Part shown: one piece after another, positions 8,320-16,084 of the stretch | Layout: each line of letters opens with the position of its first letter | How positions within the stretch are numbered: the stretch's first letter is position 1 | From: Lachnospiraceae bacterium | GTDB taxonomy: Bacteria; Bacillota; Clostridia; Lachnospirales; Lachnospiraceae | DNA: 64,000 nucleotides | Assembly: GCA_910575035.1 (NCBI GenBank) | Contig: CAJTDL010000016.1 | Location: forward strand, 33,309-97,308 | Direction of reading: 5' to 3' | The notes under the pieces: model-generated | Told to the model about the DNA's origin: nothing | What the model saw: only the letters and a program-made list of their open reading frames with translations | Database searches by the model: none | Program-made: the position numbers and the translations under genes

Positions 8320-8535
8320 ATGGATAGTAATAGTTTATCACACACTAAATGGCGTTGTAAATACCATAGAAGGAAACAGCGGCGATATTTGTGCGAGGAG
8401 AAGTTACAGCATGGGCAGCGATTCCATTTTTGGGTATGGCGTTGTAGCATACTAAGAAAGAGGCGAAAGGGGATTTTGTATCAGATAGTTTCCCCTTTGC
8501 CGATACATATTTTTGGAATTGTAAAAAATATGTAA
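8320..8535 (+). pseudogene. IS200/IS605 tnpA stub
   Basis: The start MDSNSLSHTKWRCKYH is the characteristic N-terminus of IS200-type Y1 transposases (TnpA). The rest of the reading frame (RRKQRRYLCEEKLQHG onward) does not match the HUH or tyrosine parts, and the roughly 150-residue protein is cut to 71. An AGGAGG ribosome site precedes the ATG. A palindrome at 8462-8501 (AAAGGGGA paired with TCCCCTTT) may be the subterminal hairpin of the element's right end. Both point to an internally deleted IS200 copy, non-autonomous at best. Confidence 0.7.
8462..8501. repeat. Hairpin at the end of the IS200 remnant
   Basis: GGCGAAAGGGGA pairs with TCCCCTTTGCC across a loop of about 16 bases, with one unpaired base. 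IS200/IS605 elements end in such hairpins; it could equally act as a terminator. Confidence 0.45.
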
Positions 8536-8583
8536 AATAAAATTGAAGTAAGAAAATGAAATCTTAAGGTTTTGTTAAATCGC

Positions 8584-8612
8584 TTGACATATAAATCTTA
8601 CTCATGTAATAT
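8584..8612 (+). promoter_or_regulatory. Promoter of the MecA-like PBP gene with overlapping BlaI operator
   Basis: TTGACA (8584-8589), a 17-base spacer and TAATAT (8607-8612) form a near-consensus promoter. The dyad TTACTCATGTAA at 8598-8609 overlaps the -10 and fits the TTAC-N4-GTAA operator also found at 8660 and 15741. Bound BlaI would block polymerase. Confidence 0.75.
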
Positions 8613-8659
8613 TTATGTTGTTGCTCTGACATGTGAGCAAAATTTTTTAAAATAAAATC

Positions 8660-8671
8660 TTACATTAGTAA
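8660..8671 (+). promoter_or_regulatory. Second BlaI operator upstream of the PBP gene
   Basis: TTACATTAGTAA lies 62 bases centre to centre from the operator at 8598 and is identical to the one before blaI (15741-15752, opposite strand). Flanks AAATC on the left and TATTT on the right are shared with the first site. A separate TTGCTC/GAGCAA inverted repeat sits between the two (8621-8640). Confidence 0.7.
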
Positions 8672-8711
8672 TATTTTGGTGTGAAAGTGGTTTCAATTTG
8701 GAGGATAGCTC

Positions 8712-10853
8712 ATGACGAAAAAGAAAAGCAGATGCAGAAGAAAGAGAACAGGAAAGGTTTTGTGGCTTATTGCAGGCATTTTGGGGGCAATTATATTTAG
8801 TATGGTAATATATATGCTGAATTTAGCTAAACCGGGAAACAATCTGACAAAACCGGAAAACAATCTGGCCAAACCGGATGAATTGCTTCTCACATATATG
8901 GACTACATTTTAGATCAGAATTATAAGGAAATGTACCAAATGATCGACGTGGATGCTTCCGAGCACATCAGTGAGGAGGATTTTATAAAGCGTAATTCTG
9001 CTATCTATGAAGGGATAGAAGTACAGAATATGTCAACCACAATTATCTTATACGATGAAGAAAGAAATGTGGTGAAGTATCAGACTGCATTTGATACTTC
9101 TGCAGGAAATATCAGTTTTGAAAACGAGGCATTTTTTCTGAAAAGAGAAGGCGGCTACAAGTTGGCATGGAGCGATTCTCTGATCTATCCGGGATTATCC
9201 TCCACGGACAGAGTAAGGGTTTCCACCACACAGGCCAAAAGAGGAGAAATATTAGACAGAAATGGCTGTGTCCTTGCAGGGACAGATGTTGCATCTTCCG
9301 TAGGAATTGTACCGGGAAAACTGGAGGACAGAGACAATGCGATAGGGCAGATAGCGGAGCTGCTTACAATAGAGCCGGAAGAAATAGAAAAGAAGTTATC
9401 GGCAAAGTGGGTAAAGGATGATTCTTTTGTTCCGGTCAAAACACTGCGAAAAGTGAAAGAAATAGAATTGATGTCATTAGAGCCGGATGAAGAAGCGCTA
9501 AAAGAGCATGAAAGGCAACGGAGGCTGCTTGAGATACCGGGGGTTATGATTTCGGATATGGAAGTAAGGTCGTATCCCTTGAAAGATGCAGCGGCGCATT
9601 TGGTCGGTTATGTCCAGAATGTGACAGCGGAGGATTTGGAAAAACACGCAGGTGAAGGCTATACGGCAAGCAGTGTGATTGGAAGAAGCGGGGCAGAGGG
9701 ATTGTTTGAGAGGGAATTAAAGGGGCAGAACGGGTGTCGTATTTATATTGTGGATTCGGATGGGAATGAAAAAGAAGAGCTTGCCTGCCGTATAGCAGAA
9801 AATGGACAAGACATAAAGCTGACAATAGATTCAGGACTTCAAAAGGCTTTATATGAACAATTTCAGAGTGATAAAAGCTGTTCAGTGGCGATGAATCCAT
9901 ATACAGGGGAGGTGCTGGCATTGGTAAGCACACCCTCTTATGATGATAATGATTTTATTATGGGATTGTCCAGTGAAAAATGGACGGCATTGAATGAGGA
10001 TGAAAATAAGCCAATGTATAATCGGTTCCGTCAGGCGTGGTGTCCAGGCTCTGTCTTTAAACCCATTACTGCGGCAATCGGTTTGGAGTCAGGGGCGATT
10101 GATCCCAATAAAGATTATGGAAATGTAGGATTAAGCTGGCAGAAAGACGCTTCATGGGGTTCGTATTATGTGACAACCCTCCATGCTTATGATCCGGTTG
10201 TTCTAGAAAACGCTTTGATTTATTCTGATAACATTTACTTTGCAAAAGCGGCATTAAAAATTGGCGCAGAGGAAATGAAAAATTCCCTGTTAAGGCTGGG
10301 TTTTCGGGAAGCAATGCCCTTTGAAGTTGTAATGGCAGAATCGCAGTATTCCAACACGGAAAATATTGAAACGGAGATACAACTGGCGGACAGCGGATAC
10401 GGACAGGGACAGATTCTAGTTAATCCGCTCCACATGGCATGCATCTATACAGCTTTTTGCAATAAAGGAAATGTGGTAAAACCGTATTTTGTTTATCGTC
10501 CAGATGCAGAGCCAGAATACTGGATTCCAAATGCTTTTTCTGAAAATACAACGAGCCTTGTGTTGGAGGGAATCAAAAAGGTTATCAATGATTCTCATGG
10601 AACGGGTTATGCAGCGCACCGGGAGGATGTTTTGCTGGCAGGGAAGACAGGAACGGCAGAAATCAAAGCCTCGAAAGAGGATACTTCCGGCACGGAGCTT
10701 GGATGGTTTGCTGTTTTTACAGCAGAAAACACAGTGGAACATCCGATTTTGATTGTGAGCATGGTAGAAGATGTAAAGGGGAGAGGAGGTAGCGGCTATG
10801 TGGTGGGAAAAGAGAAAGACGTACTGGAAGGCTGGTTTGGCAAAAAAGAATAG
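8712..10853 (+). CDS. MecA-like class B penicillin-binding protein
   Basis: A 713-residue bitopic DD-transpeptidase. It has a basic N-terminus, one transmembrane helix at about residues 15-38, and an NTF2-like MecA N-terminal domain (YMDYILDQNYKEMYQMID). A PBP dimerisation domain (RGEILDRNG, GVMISDMEVRSYPL) follows. The transpeptidase domain has SVFK (Ser447-Lys450), SDN (505-507) and KTG (645-647). The MecA_N plus SDN combination is that of low-affinity, beta-lactam-tolerant PBPs, so intrinsic resistance is the likely role; affinity is not predictable from sequence. A short LAKPGNNLTKPENN repeat links the helix to the first domain. ATG 8712 follows GGAGG. The promoter carries BlaI operators, so induction by BlaR1/BlaI is expected. 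Confidence 0.88.
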   Translation: MTKKKSRCRRKRTGKVLWLIAGILGAIIFSMVIYMLNLAKPGNNLTKPENNLAKPDELLLTYMDYILDQNYKEMYQMIDVDASEHISEEDFIKRNSAIYEGIEVQNMSTTIILYDEERNVVKYQTAFDTSAGNISFENEAFFLKREGGYKLAWSDSLIYPGLSSTDRVRVSTTQAKRGEILDRNGCVLAGTDVASSVGIVPGKLEDRDNAIGQIAELLTIEPEEIEKKLSAKWVKDDSFVPVKTLRKVKEIELMSLEPDEEALKEHERQRRLLEIPGVMISDMEVRSYPLKDAAAHLVGYVQNVTAEDLEKHAGEGYTASSVIGRSGAEGLFERELKGQNGCRIYIVDSDGNEKEELACRIAENGQDIKLTIDSGLQKALYEQFQSDKSCSVAMNPYTGEVLALVSTPSYDDNDFIMGLSSEKWTALNEDENKPMYNRFRQAWCPGSVFKPITAAIGLESGAIDPNKDYGNVGLSWQKDASWGSYYVTTLHAYDPVVLENALIYSDNIYFAKAALKIGAEEMKNSLLRLGFREAMPFEVVMAESQYSNTENIETEIQLADSGYGQGQILVNPLHMACIYTAFCNKGNVVKPYFVYRPDAEPEYWIPNAFSENTTSLVLEGIKKVINDSHGTGYAAHREDVLLAGKTGTAEIKASKEDTSGTELGWFAVFTAENTVEHPILIVSMVEDVKGRGGSGYVVGKEKDVLEGWFGKKE

Positions 10854-11014
10854 AAAGACATTGTTAATTTTTGCACAATTCATGTAACGATAATGCTTGA
10901 TGCGTGAATCTAATAAGAAAATCAATAATGAGTTAAAAATAGCTATAGGAGCGAATGGTGATTATGTGTATACTGTAACAGGAAGAGCATTAGCACGGTT
11001 TAAAGCAGATATAT

Positions 11015-11345
11015 TTGGGGAAGCTAGAGGAGCTTAAGATTACGCCGGCACAATTAGCGTTAGATCCCTGCTCCGCATCAGCGGTTGTCGTACAGCGGGA
11101 AACAGGAAAGGTTTTGGTTCTTGTTTCTTATCCGGGATTTCCTAATTTGAAATGCTGGAAACATACTGGACATGGCAATATTGTAAATGCCCAGACTGCG
11201 TTGCAGAATTCGTGTAATGATTATTTATGTGAAATAGCATATCGGCTGGGAACCTTGAATGGTATGGAATATGCAGATAATGCAGCATTAGGAAGTTTAC
11301 AGGAATATTCAAACCTCTTTTATTTGGACAGGAAGCCCATCCATT
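11015..11345 (+). pseudogene. Class B PBP fragment lacking its SxxK region
   Basis: The readable frame encodes ITPAQLALDPCSASAVVVQ and GKVLVLVSYPGFPN, which in clostridial PBP2/SpoVD-like proteins precede the active-site serine. It then jumps to LKCWKHTGHGNIVNAQTAL and NSCNDYLCEIAYRLG, which contains the SxN motif as SCN. The roughly 60-80 residues holding STFK are missing, so this is an internal deletion and catalysis is impossible. It breaks off after YLDRKP at about 11340. A TTG at 11015 is the only start and has no convincing ribosome site. This paralogue differs from the intact PBP upstream. Confidence 0.7.
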
Positions 11346-11600
11346 ATGGGAGAATCAGGCATTGTAATGGAGATGTCCACAGGAACGATTCTTTATGGGA
11401 AAAATATACATGATACGCATTATCCCGCAAGCCTTACAAAGATCATGACGGCACTGTTAGCGATAGAAAACTGTGAAATGGACGAGGTTGTAACTGTGCC
11501 GCCGGAAGCTGTTTCTATGGAGGATAAAGGCACCCATATCGCATTGGATGCAGGAGAACAGTTGAATTCTCAAAGTTTCAATAGAAAAATATCGGAGTAA
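11346..11600 (+). pseudogene. D-alanyl-D-alanine carboxypeptidase (S11) N-terminal fragment
   Basis: The frame encodes GIVMEMSTGTILYGKN and YPASLTKIMTALLAIE, the start of the mature DacA-like domain with its catalytic SxxK as SLTK. It continues through EVVTVPPEAVSMEDKGTHI and then stops at 11600 after unrelated residues. The signal peptide, SxN and KTG motifs are absent. It is fused in another frame to the end of the PBP fragment, so the block looks like a recombination scar between murein-enzyme genes. Confidence 0.7.
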
Positions 11601-11666
11601 AAACAGAAATAATAGATTGGGAAGCAAATGGAAAAAGAAAAATATCAGAAGAAAGTGGAGGTAAGT

Positions 11667-12665
11667 ATGAACAAGAGAAACAATTGTTTTAGATTGGGAT
11701 ATTTAATAGTTGCATTTGCGATTCTTTTAACAGGATGTTCGAAAGAACATAGTGCAGAAGAAAGGATTGTTGTGGAAGATGTGAAAGAAGCAATGGAGGG
11801 CGAAAAAAGAGAGCAACAGGAAATGGAATCAGGCAATGTTTCGTTAGAGGAAAATACAAAGGAAACGGAAGATGATACGGAAGACATGGAAACAGAGCCG
11901 GAGATTGCCCGCGCAGACTGGTCGGAATATTTTAACGGACTGAACGGAACAGCGGTGATATATGATGCTTCTAACAGAAGGTATACAATCTATAATGACG
12001 AGCTTGCAGAGACCAGACGGTCACCTTGTTCCACTTTTAAGATTATATCTTCCCTGACCGCGCTGGAATATGGAATCCTTGAGCCAAGGGATTCCACCCG
12101 AACATGGAGCGGCGAAGTATTCTGGAACGAGGACTGGAACAGGGATATTGATTTTAGTGAAGCATTCCGTACTTCCTGCGTGTGGTATTACAGGCAGCTC
12201 ATAGATGATATTGGGCAAGACAGGATGCAGGAGGAATTGGAAAAGCTTCAGTATGGCAATTGTGATATTTCTGATTGGGAGGGGCGGTTGAATACAAACA
12301 ATCATAACCGGGCTTTAACGGGCTTTTGGCTTGAATCGTCTTTATTGATTTCTCCCAAAGAACAGACGGAGGTAATGGAACGCATCTTTGGCGAAAATTC
12401 GGAATATTTAGAAGAAACACAAAAGGAACTGAAACAGGTCATGCTGGTAACAGAGCAGAATCGGACAGATATTTCGGTCTATGGGAAAACAGGGATGGGT
12501 AAGGCAGATGGCATTGTTGTTGACGCATGGTTTACCGGATTTGCAGAAACCGCAGAGGGGAATCTATATTTTTGCGTGCGTCTTGGAAGGACAGATGGTA
12601 TGAACGTATCCAGTCCGTTGGCAAAGGAAATTGCGATTAAGCTTGTGTCAAATTATAATCGCTAA
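11667..12665 (+). CDS. Class D beta-lactamase, predicted lipoprotein
   Basis: The 332-residue protein has a signal peptide ending in the lipobox LLTGC (Cys24) and an acidic linker at about residues 28-80. The serine hydrolase domain carries STFK (Ser122-Lys125), SCV (170-172), YGN (196-198) and KTG (274-276), the complete class D (OXA/BlaR sensor) signature. It would acylate and hydrolyse beta-lactams on the outer face of the membrane. A non-hydrolytic binding protein is possible, because the domain is close to the BlaR1 sensor at 13524. ATG 11667 follows GGAGG at 11657-11661; an in-frame ATG at 11628 has no clear ribosome site. No TTAC-N4-GTAA operator precedes it, so it may depend on read-through from the PBP promoter. 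Confidence 0.85.
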   Translation: MNKRNNCFRLGYLIVAFAILLTGCSKEHSAEERIVVEDVKEAMEGEKREQQEMESGNVSLEENTKETEDDTEDMETEPEIARADWSEYFNGLNGTAVIYDASNRRYTIYNDELAETRRSPCSTFKIISSLTALEYGILEPRDSTRTWSGEVFWNEDWNRDIDFSEAFRTSCVWYYRQLIDDIGQDRMQEELEKLQYGNCDISDWEGRLNTNNHNRALTGFWLESSLLISPKEQTEVMERIFGENSEYLEETQKELKQVMLVTEQNRTDISVYGKTGMGKADGIVVDAWFTGFAETAEGNLYFCVRLGRTDGMNVSSPLAKEIAIKLVSNYNR

Positions 12666-12764
12666 TGAATATCCGTCTTGATTTTCTTTATGGATAGTCT
12701 ATCAACGTTTTTCGTGATATAATCCTATCTGTTCAAGTGTTTAAACAAAACGGAGGTGTGTTTT

Positions 12765-12956
12765 TTGAAGAATACAATTCAAGATATGGAAAGGATAAAG
12801 GGAAAATTACTTTATTGTGAATGTAATGGAAGCCGTGTGGTAGATATATCAGAAAAAACAAACCTATCGCGTCCAGCCGTTTCACATCACATACAGATAT
12901 TAAAGCAAGCCTGTGTACAGCTACCTCATGGACGAGGACGAAAATTTCATCATTGA
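12765..12956 (+). pseudogene. ArsR-family regulator fragment
   Basis: About 63 residues encode an ArsR winged-helix core (RVVDISEKTNLSRPAVSHHI, QILKQAC) that is cut before the wing. The frame ends in unrelated residues at 12956. CGGAGGTG at 12751 suggests TTG 12765 as the start. It is too short to form a normal ArsR dimer. The following 250 bases contain only broken coding pieces, for example YLMDEDENFIIDGETPGEIP, which I do not recognise. Confidence 0.6.
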
Positions 12957-13217
12957 TGGGGAAACGCCGGGGGAAATCCCGCAGGCAAAGAATTGAAATC
13001 TATTATTCCTTTGCCGACAAAATAGAGCTGCCTGACACCTAAAGCCCGATCTGTTTGGCAGTCAGCTGGATAGGGGACGGCAAAATTTTTTACACTTCTT
13101 TTCCTTCTTTATCTCATATGCATTAAAAATCCGGACACAAAGTCCCACTTGCTTGTGACCTGAGTGAAGCGAAAGGAATGATAAAATTTATGAAGAAAAA
13201 TTAAAGCTTTTATTTAG

Positions 13218-13508
13218 AACTATGTAACGCATGAACCTGTTATTTCAAGATTGATGGAAGGTTCCGGTGAGAGCTTTATATTATCAGGACATACGCATGG
13301 CGGGCAGGTATCAGTGCCATATTTTACAAAAAAGCTCCTTCCCAATGGTTCAGAACGATTTATAAAGGGCTTATATGATACGCAGGATATTCGTGCGGAT
13401 ACATTTGCAAGAATGTATGTCAGCAGCGGTATTGGACTGACAAAGTATCCGTTTCGTTTTCTGAACGTTCCAGAGATTATAGAGGTAAATCTGATCAGAA
13501 AAGGATGA
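13218..13508 (+). pseudogene. Metallophosphoesterase C-terminal fragment
   Basis: The open frame from about 13218 reads YVTHEPVISRLMEG, FILSGHTHGGQVSVPYF, RMYVSSGIGLTKYPFRF and NVPEIIEVNLI. This is the last third of a YaeI-like calcineurin phosphoesterase, with the metal-binding GHTHGG motif. The N-terminal DxH and GDxxD motifs are absent and there is no ribosome site at the apparent TTG start, so the gene is 5'-truncated. It ends 15 bases from the convergent blaR1 stop. Confidence 0.72.
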
Positions 13509-13523
13509 GGAGCTGTCCGCCCC

Positions 13524-15332
13524 TCATTCTTGATAGGTATCCCATAATTTTAAATCAGATAGGATAGAAAAAGTAAGTTCTGTGGCAAGAGGGCCTGAAG
13601 CGAGTTTGTCGCTTTGGATATTTGTGGCAAAGAAGTAGGTGTGATTGTCTCTTTCCACATATCCAATGAACCAGCCGGAGGTATTAAGCCCATCTATTTC
13701 TTCCGTGCCTGTCTTCCCGGAAAGAGCGCCATTATCCGTAGAATAGAGGCAGATGGAATTTTTGACGGCTTTGATGTTTTCCGGTGTAAATCCAAACTGG
13801 TTGTAATATAATTTTGTCAGCATTTCGACCTGTTCGACAGGCGATATTTTCAGTGCCGAATTGATCCAGTAAGAGGATATGTCGCCTTCAACAAGCTGGT
13901 TGCCATAGCCTATTTCCTTAACATACTCCTTTATGGAGGGCAAACTGGATTGCTGGTCAAGTGCCTGAAAATACCATGTTACAGAATTTTGCATAGCAGA
14001 TTCTAAAGTTTGGTCAGCGTTCCATAGGTCATACATATAGTTCTGCCCATTCCAAGGAATCAACGATTGTTCAGGGGATATAATTCCGGATTCCAGACTG
14101 AATAAAGCACTGTATATTTTAAAGGTGGAAGCAGGGGATATACGTGCGGTGGCATATTCTTTATTATAAATCTGCCATGAATCTTCGGCTGCATCGTATA
14201 ACACAAAGCTGCCATTATATCCCTCAAAAACATCGTTTAAGTCAATATATGTAACAGTATGGTTCGTTTCATTAAAGTAGTAGCGGTTATTTTCCGAAGC
14301 CTGTGTAGACAGGATCGGGGCAGTTCCTAAAAGCAAAAAAGCAATGATGATATATAAGGCGGCGCTATGCAAAGTTTTTCGGAAAGAAGCCGGATGATAA
14401 GTTGCAATATTTAAAATCCGTTTTTGCATTTGCTTCATGTTTCCGCTGATTCCGGTTGAAAAAGGAAATGGCGTAAGCGACACTTTTTCTGCAAAGTTAA
14501 TCAATGTATTTCCGTAATCTTCATAGTCTCCTTCATCCAGCAGTTTTAATACGGAAGTGTCACAGGCGACCTCTCTGTCGTTTTTCATTTCTTTCAGTGA
14601 ATACCATACAAGCGGATGGAACCAGTATAAGACGCCAATTATATTCATGAAATAATTTGCCAGTGCATCTTTGTGTTTGTAATGCGCAAGCTCGTGCATC
14701 AGCATATATTTTATATCGTTTGCATTATAGTCTGAAATCAGGTGGATCGGCATATAAATACACGGTTTCAATAATCCGGCAATGATAGGCGATTTCAAAA
14801 ATGCCGTACTGTAAATAGAAATAGGCTTTTTTATGTGCATTTCATCTAAACATTCATAATACAGCCTGCGTACAGCCGGATTCTGCAATGGCAGTGCAGA
14901 GTTTTTCATGTTGTGAAAACGGAGCATTGATTTTGTAATTAACAACATCATGATAAGAATACCTATGCACCATAGGATAAACAGTATCAAACCGATTGTG
15001 GAAGGCATTCTTCTGCTTACGGATATACTGAAATCGTTCATCCAATTTGCTGTAACAGACTGGTTTGTGGGAGCAGTCTCATTGATCATATCTCCAATGG
15101 GGGATGAGGATGCATTTTTTAAGTTCCTGAACCATGCGAAAATTTGCAGGAAGCGGATTGGCTGAACTGGAATAAAGGGAACGGCCAATAAGCCAAGCAA
15201 TAAATACCATAAATTATACTGCATTCGGCTGGTCAGGCTATTTTTTAGCAAACGTTTGGCAAGCAGGAGTATTCCGATAATAATGCTGATAAAAATGTTG
15301 CATATGAAAAACTGAATCATAAATTCTGCCAC
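13524..15332 (-). CDS. blaR1: BlaR1-type beta-lactam sensor / M56 metalloprotease
   Basis: The 602-residue protein has several N-terminal membrane helices and a cytoplasmic zinc protease domain with HELAH (213-217) and the third ligand in NDREVACD. A further helix at about 325-343 leads to an extracellular class D-like sensor with STFK (402-405), SVT (450-452), YGN (476-478) and KTG (540-542). By the known BlaR1 mechanism, acylation of Ser402 activates the protease, which inactivates BlaI. The start is GTG 15332 behind AAAGGTGGG, 18 bases after the blaI stop. The sensor resembles the beta-lactamase at 11667, consistent with a shared origin. Confidence 0.9.
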   Translation of the reverse strand: MAEFMIQFFICNIFISIIIGILLLAKRLLKNSLTSRMQYNLWYLLLGLLAVPFIPVQPIRFLQIFAWFRNLKNASSSPIGDMINETAPTNQSVTANWMNDFSISVSRRMPSTIGLILFILWCIGILIMMLLITKSMLRFHNMKNSALPLQNPAVRRLYYECLDEMHIKKPISIYSTAFLKSPIIAGLLKPCIYMPIHLISDYNANDIKYMLMHELAHYKHKDALANYFMNIIGVLYWFHPLVWYSLKEMKNDREVACDTSVLKLLDEGDYEDYGNTLINFAEKVSLTPFPFSTGISGNMKQMQKRILNIATYHPASFRKTLHSAALYIIIAFLLLGTAPILSTQASENNRYYFNETNHTVTYIDLNDVFEGYNGSFVLYDAAEDSWQIYNKEYATARISPASTFKIYSALFSLESGIISPEQSLIPWNGQNYMYDLWNADQTLESAMQNSVTWYFQALDQQSSLPSIKEYVKEIGYGNQLVEGDISSYWINSALKISPVEQVEMLTKLYYNQFGFTPENIKAVKNSICLYSTDNGALSGKTGTEEIDGLNTSGWFIGYVERDNHTYFFATNIQSDKLASGPLATELTFSILSDLKLWDTYQE

Positions 15333-15350
15333 AGCGGTTTCCCACCTTTC

Positions 15351-15719
15351 TTAATGTTTGGAAAGAAGAGAGCGGAGTTCATCAATTTCAGTTTCAGACA
15401 GCTTGTCATTGTTAATATAGGCGGAGAGCATAGCAGTAATATTGCCGTCATAAAAACGGTTGAGAAAAGTGCTGCTTTCCTGCCCTATATATTCAGCTTC
15501 GTCTACCAATGGCGTATAGACAAATACCCGGCTTTGCTTTTCGTATGATAGAACGCCTTTGGTCACTAAGCGTTTTATCAATGTCTGTATTGTTTTAGGA
15601 CTCCATGTTGTCGTTTTTACTAACCGATCTGTTATTTCATTTGTGCTGATTGGGGCATATTTCCATATAATTTTCATAACTTCAAATTCAGCTTCTGAAA
15701 TTTGGGGCAAATCTTTCAT
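15351..15719 (-). CDS. blaI: BlaI/MecI-family repressor
   Basis: A 122-residue BlaI-type repressor with an N-terminal winged helix (ISEAEFEVMKIIW, WSPKTIQTLIKRLVTKGVL) and a C-terminal dimerisation segment (LSETEIDELRSLL). It would bind TTAC-N4-GTAA dyads as a dimer and be removed when BlaR1 is activated. ATG 15719 is preceded by AGGAGG. It is the first gene of a blaI-blaR1 operon with its own operator (autoregulation), and the same operator controls the MecA-like PBP on the other side of the island. Confidence 0.93.
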   Translation of the reverse strand: MKDLPQISEAEFEVMKIIWKYAPISTNEITDRLVKTTTWSPKTIQTLIKRLVTKGVLSYEKQSRVFVYTPLVDEAEYIGQESSTFLNRFYDGNITAMLSAYINNDKLSETEIDELRSLLSKH

Positions 15720-15740
15720 TCGCAGGCACCTCCTAAAATA

Positions 15741-15784
15741 TTACTAATGTAATATATTATAATGTAGAAAGAACAAAAAGTCAA
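15741..15784 (-). promoter_or_regulatory. blaI-blaR1 promoter and BlaI operator
   Basis: On the minus strand TTGACT (15779-15784), a 17-base spacer and TATAAT (15756-15761) make a strong promoter. The operator TTACTAATGTAA (15741-15752) lies just downstream, over the expected start of transcription. It is the reverse complement of the site at 8660-8671. Confidence 0.82.
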
Positions 15785-15803
15785 TAAAAGTGTTGACATA
15801 CAA

Positions 15804-15885
15804 TCGGGAGAGCTTGGAGGGCTGAAATGGTCGGATATTGATTTTGAGAAGAAAGTCATCTGCATCAATCAAAAAATTATGCCTT
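15804..15885 (+). pseudogene. Tyrosine recombinase (integrase) scrap
   Basis: About 27 codons read GELGGLKWSDIDFEKKVICI, the segment after the first catalytic arginine region (GLRIGEL..LKWSDID) of Tn916-like phage/ICE integrases. Both ends are lost. It marks a former integrative element at this junction. Confidence 0.6.
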
Positions 15886-15956
15886 CCTTGATACTCATGG
15901 CTTTCTGTTGCCAGGAAGATGGATTAAATCTGTTTACAGACCATTTGTCATACCCC

Positions 15957-15987
15957 AAAAATCCCGCCTTAGAAAAAGCGGGATTTT
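15957..15987. terminator. Bidirectional terminator (copy 1)
   Basis: AAAATCCCGC (15957-15966) pairs perfectly with GCGGGATTTT (15978-15987). The A and T tracts make it usable from either side, here mainly for the ABC permease gene on the minus strand. A close relative is at 21018-21049. Confidence 0.75.
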
Positions 15988-16034
15988 CATCAGCATAGCC
16001 ACATGTATCCTTTTTGATTTAGAAGTCAGCCTCA
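15957..16034 (-). repeat. Direct repeat: terminator plus 3' end of an alcohol dehydrogenase gene (left copy)
   Basis: Beyond the terminator, the minus strand reads GAGGCTGACTTCTAAATCAA at about 16011-16034. This nearly matches GAGGTTGATTTCTAAATCAA, the 3' end of the alcohol dehydrogenase gene at 21189-21208. The left copy keeps only a few codons (EADF-stop) and about 100 intervening bases are absent. Together the copies flank the ABC/two-component block in direct orientation. Confidence 0.5.
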
Positions 16035-16084
16035 ATCATGGGTTTGAATTTTTAAAAATGTCCTTGGCAAGGGGGACAGTTTAC

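Noticed and set aside
8171-8455. A 94-codon frame upstream of the IS200 stub.
   Set aside because: The stub in another frame has the recognisable tnpA N-terminus and its own ribosome site; the 94-codon product matches nothing I know.
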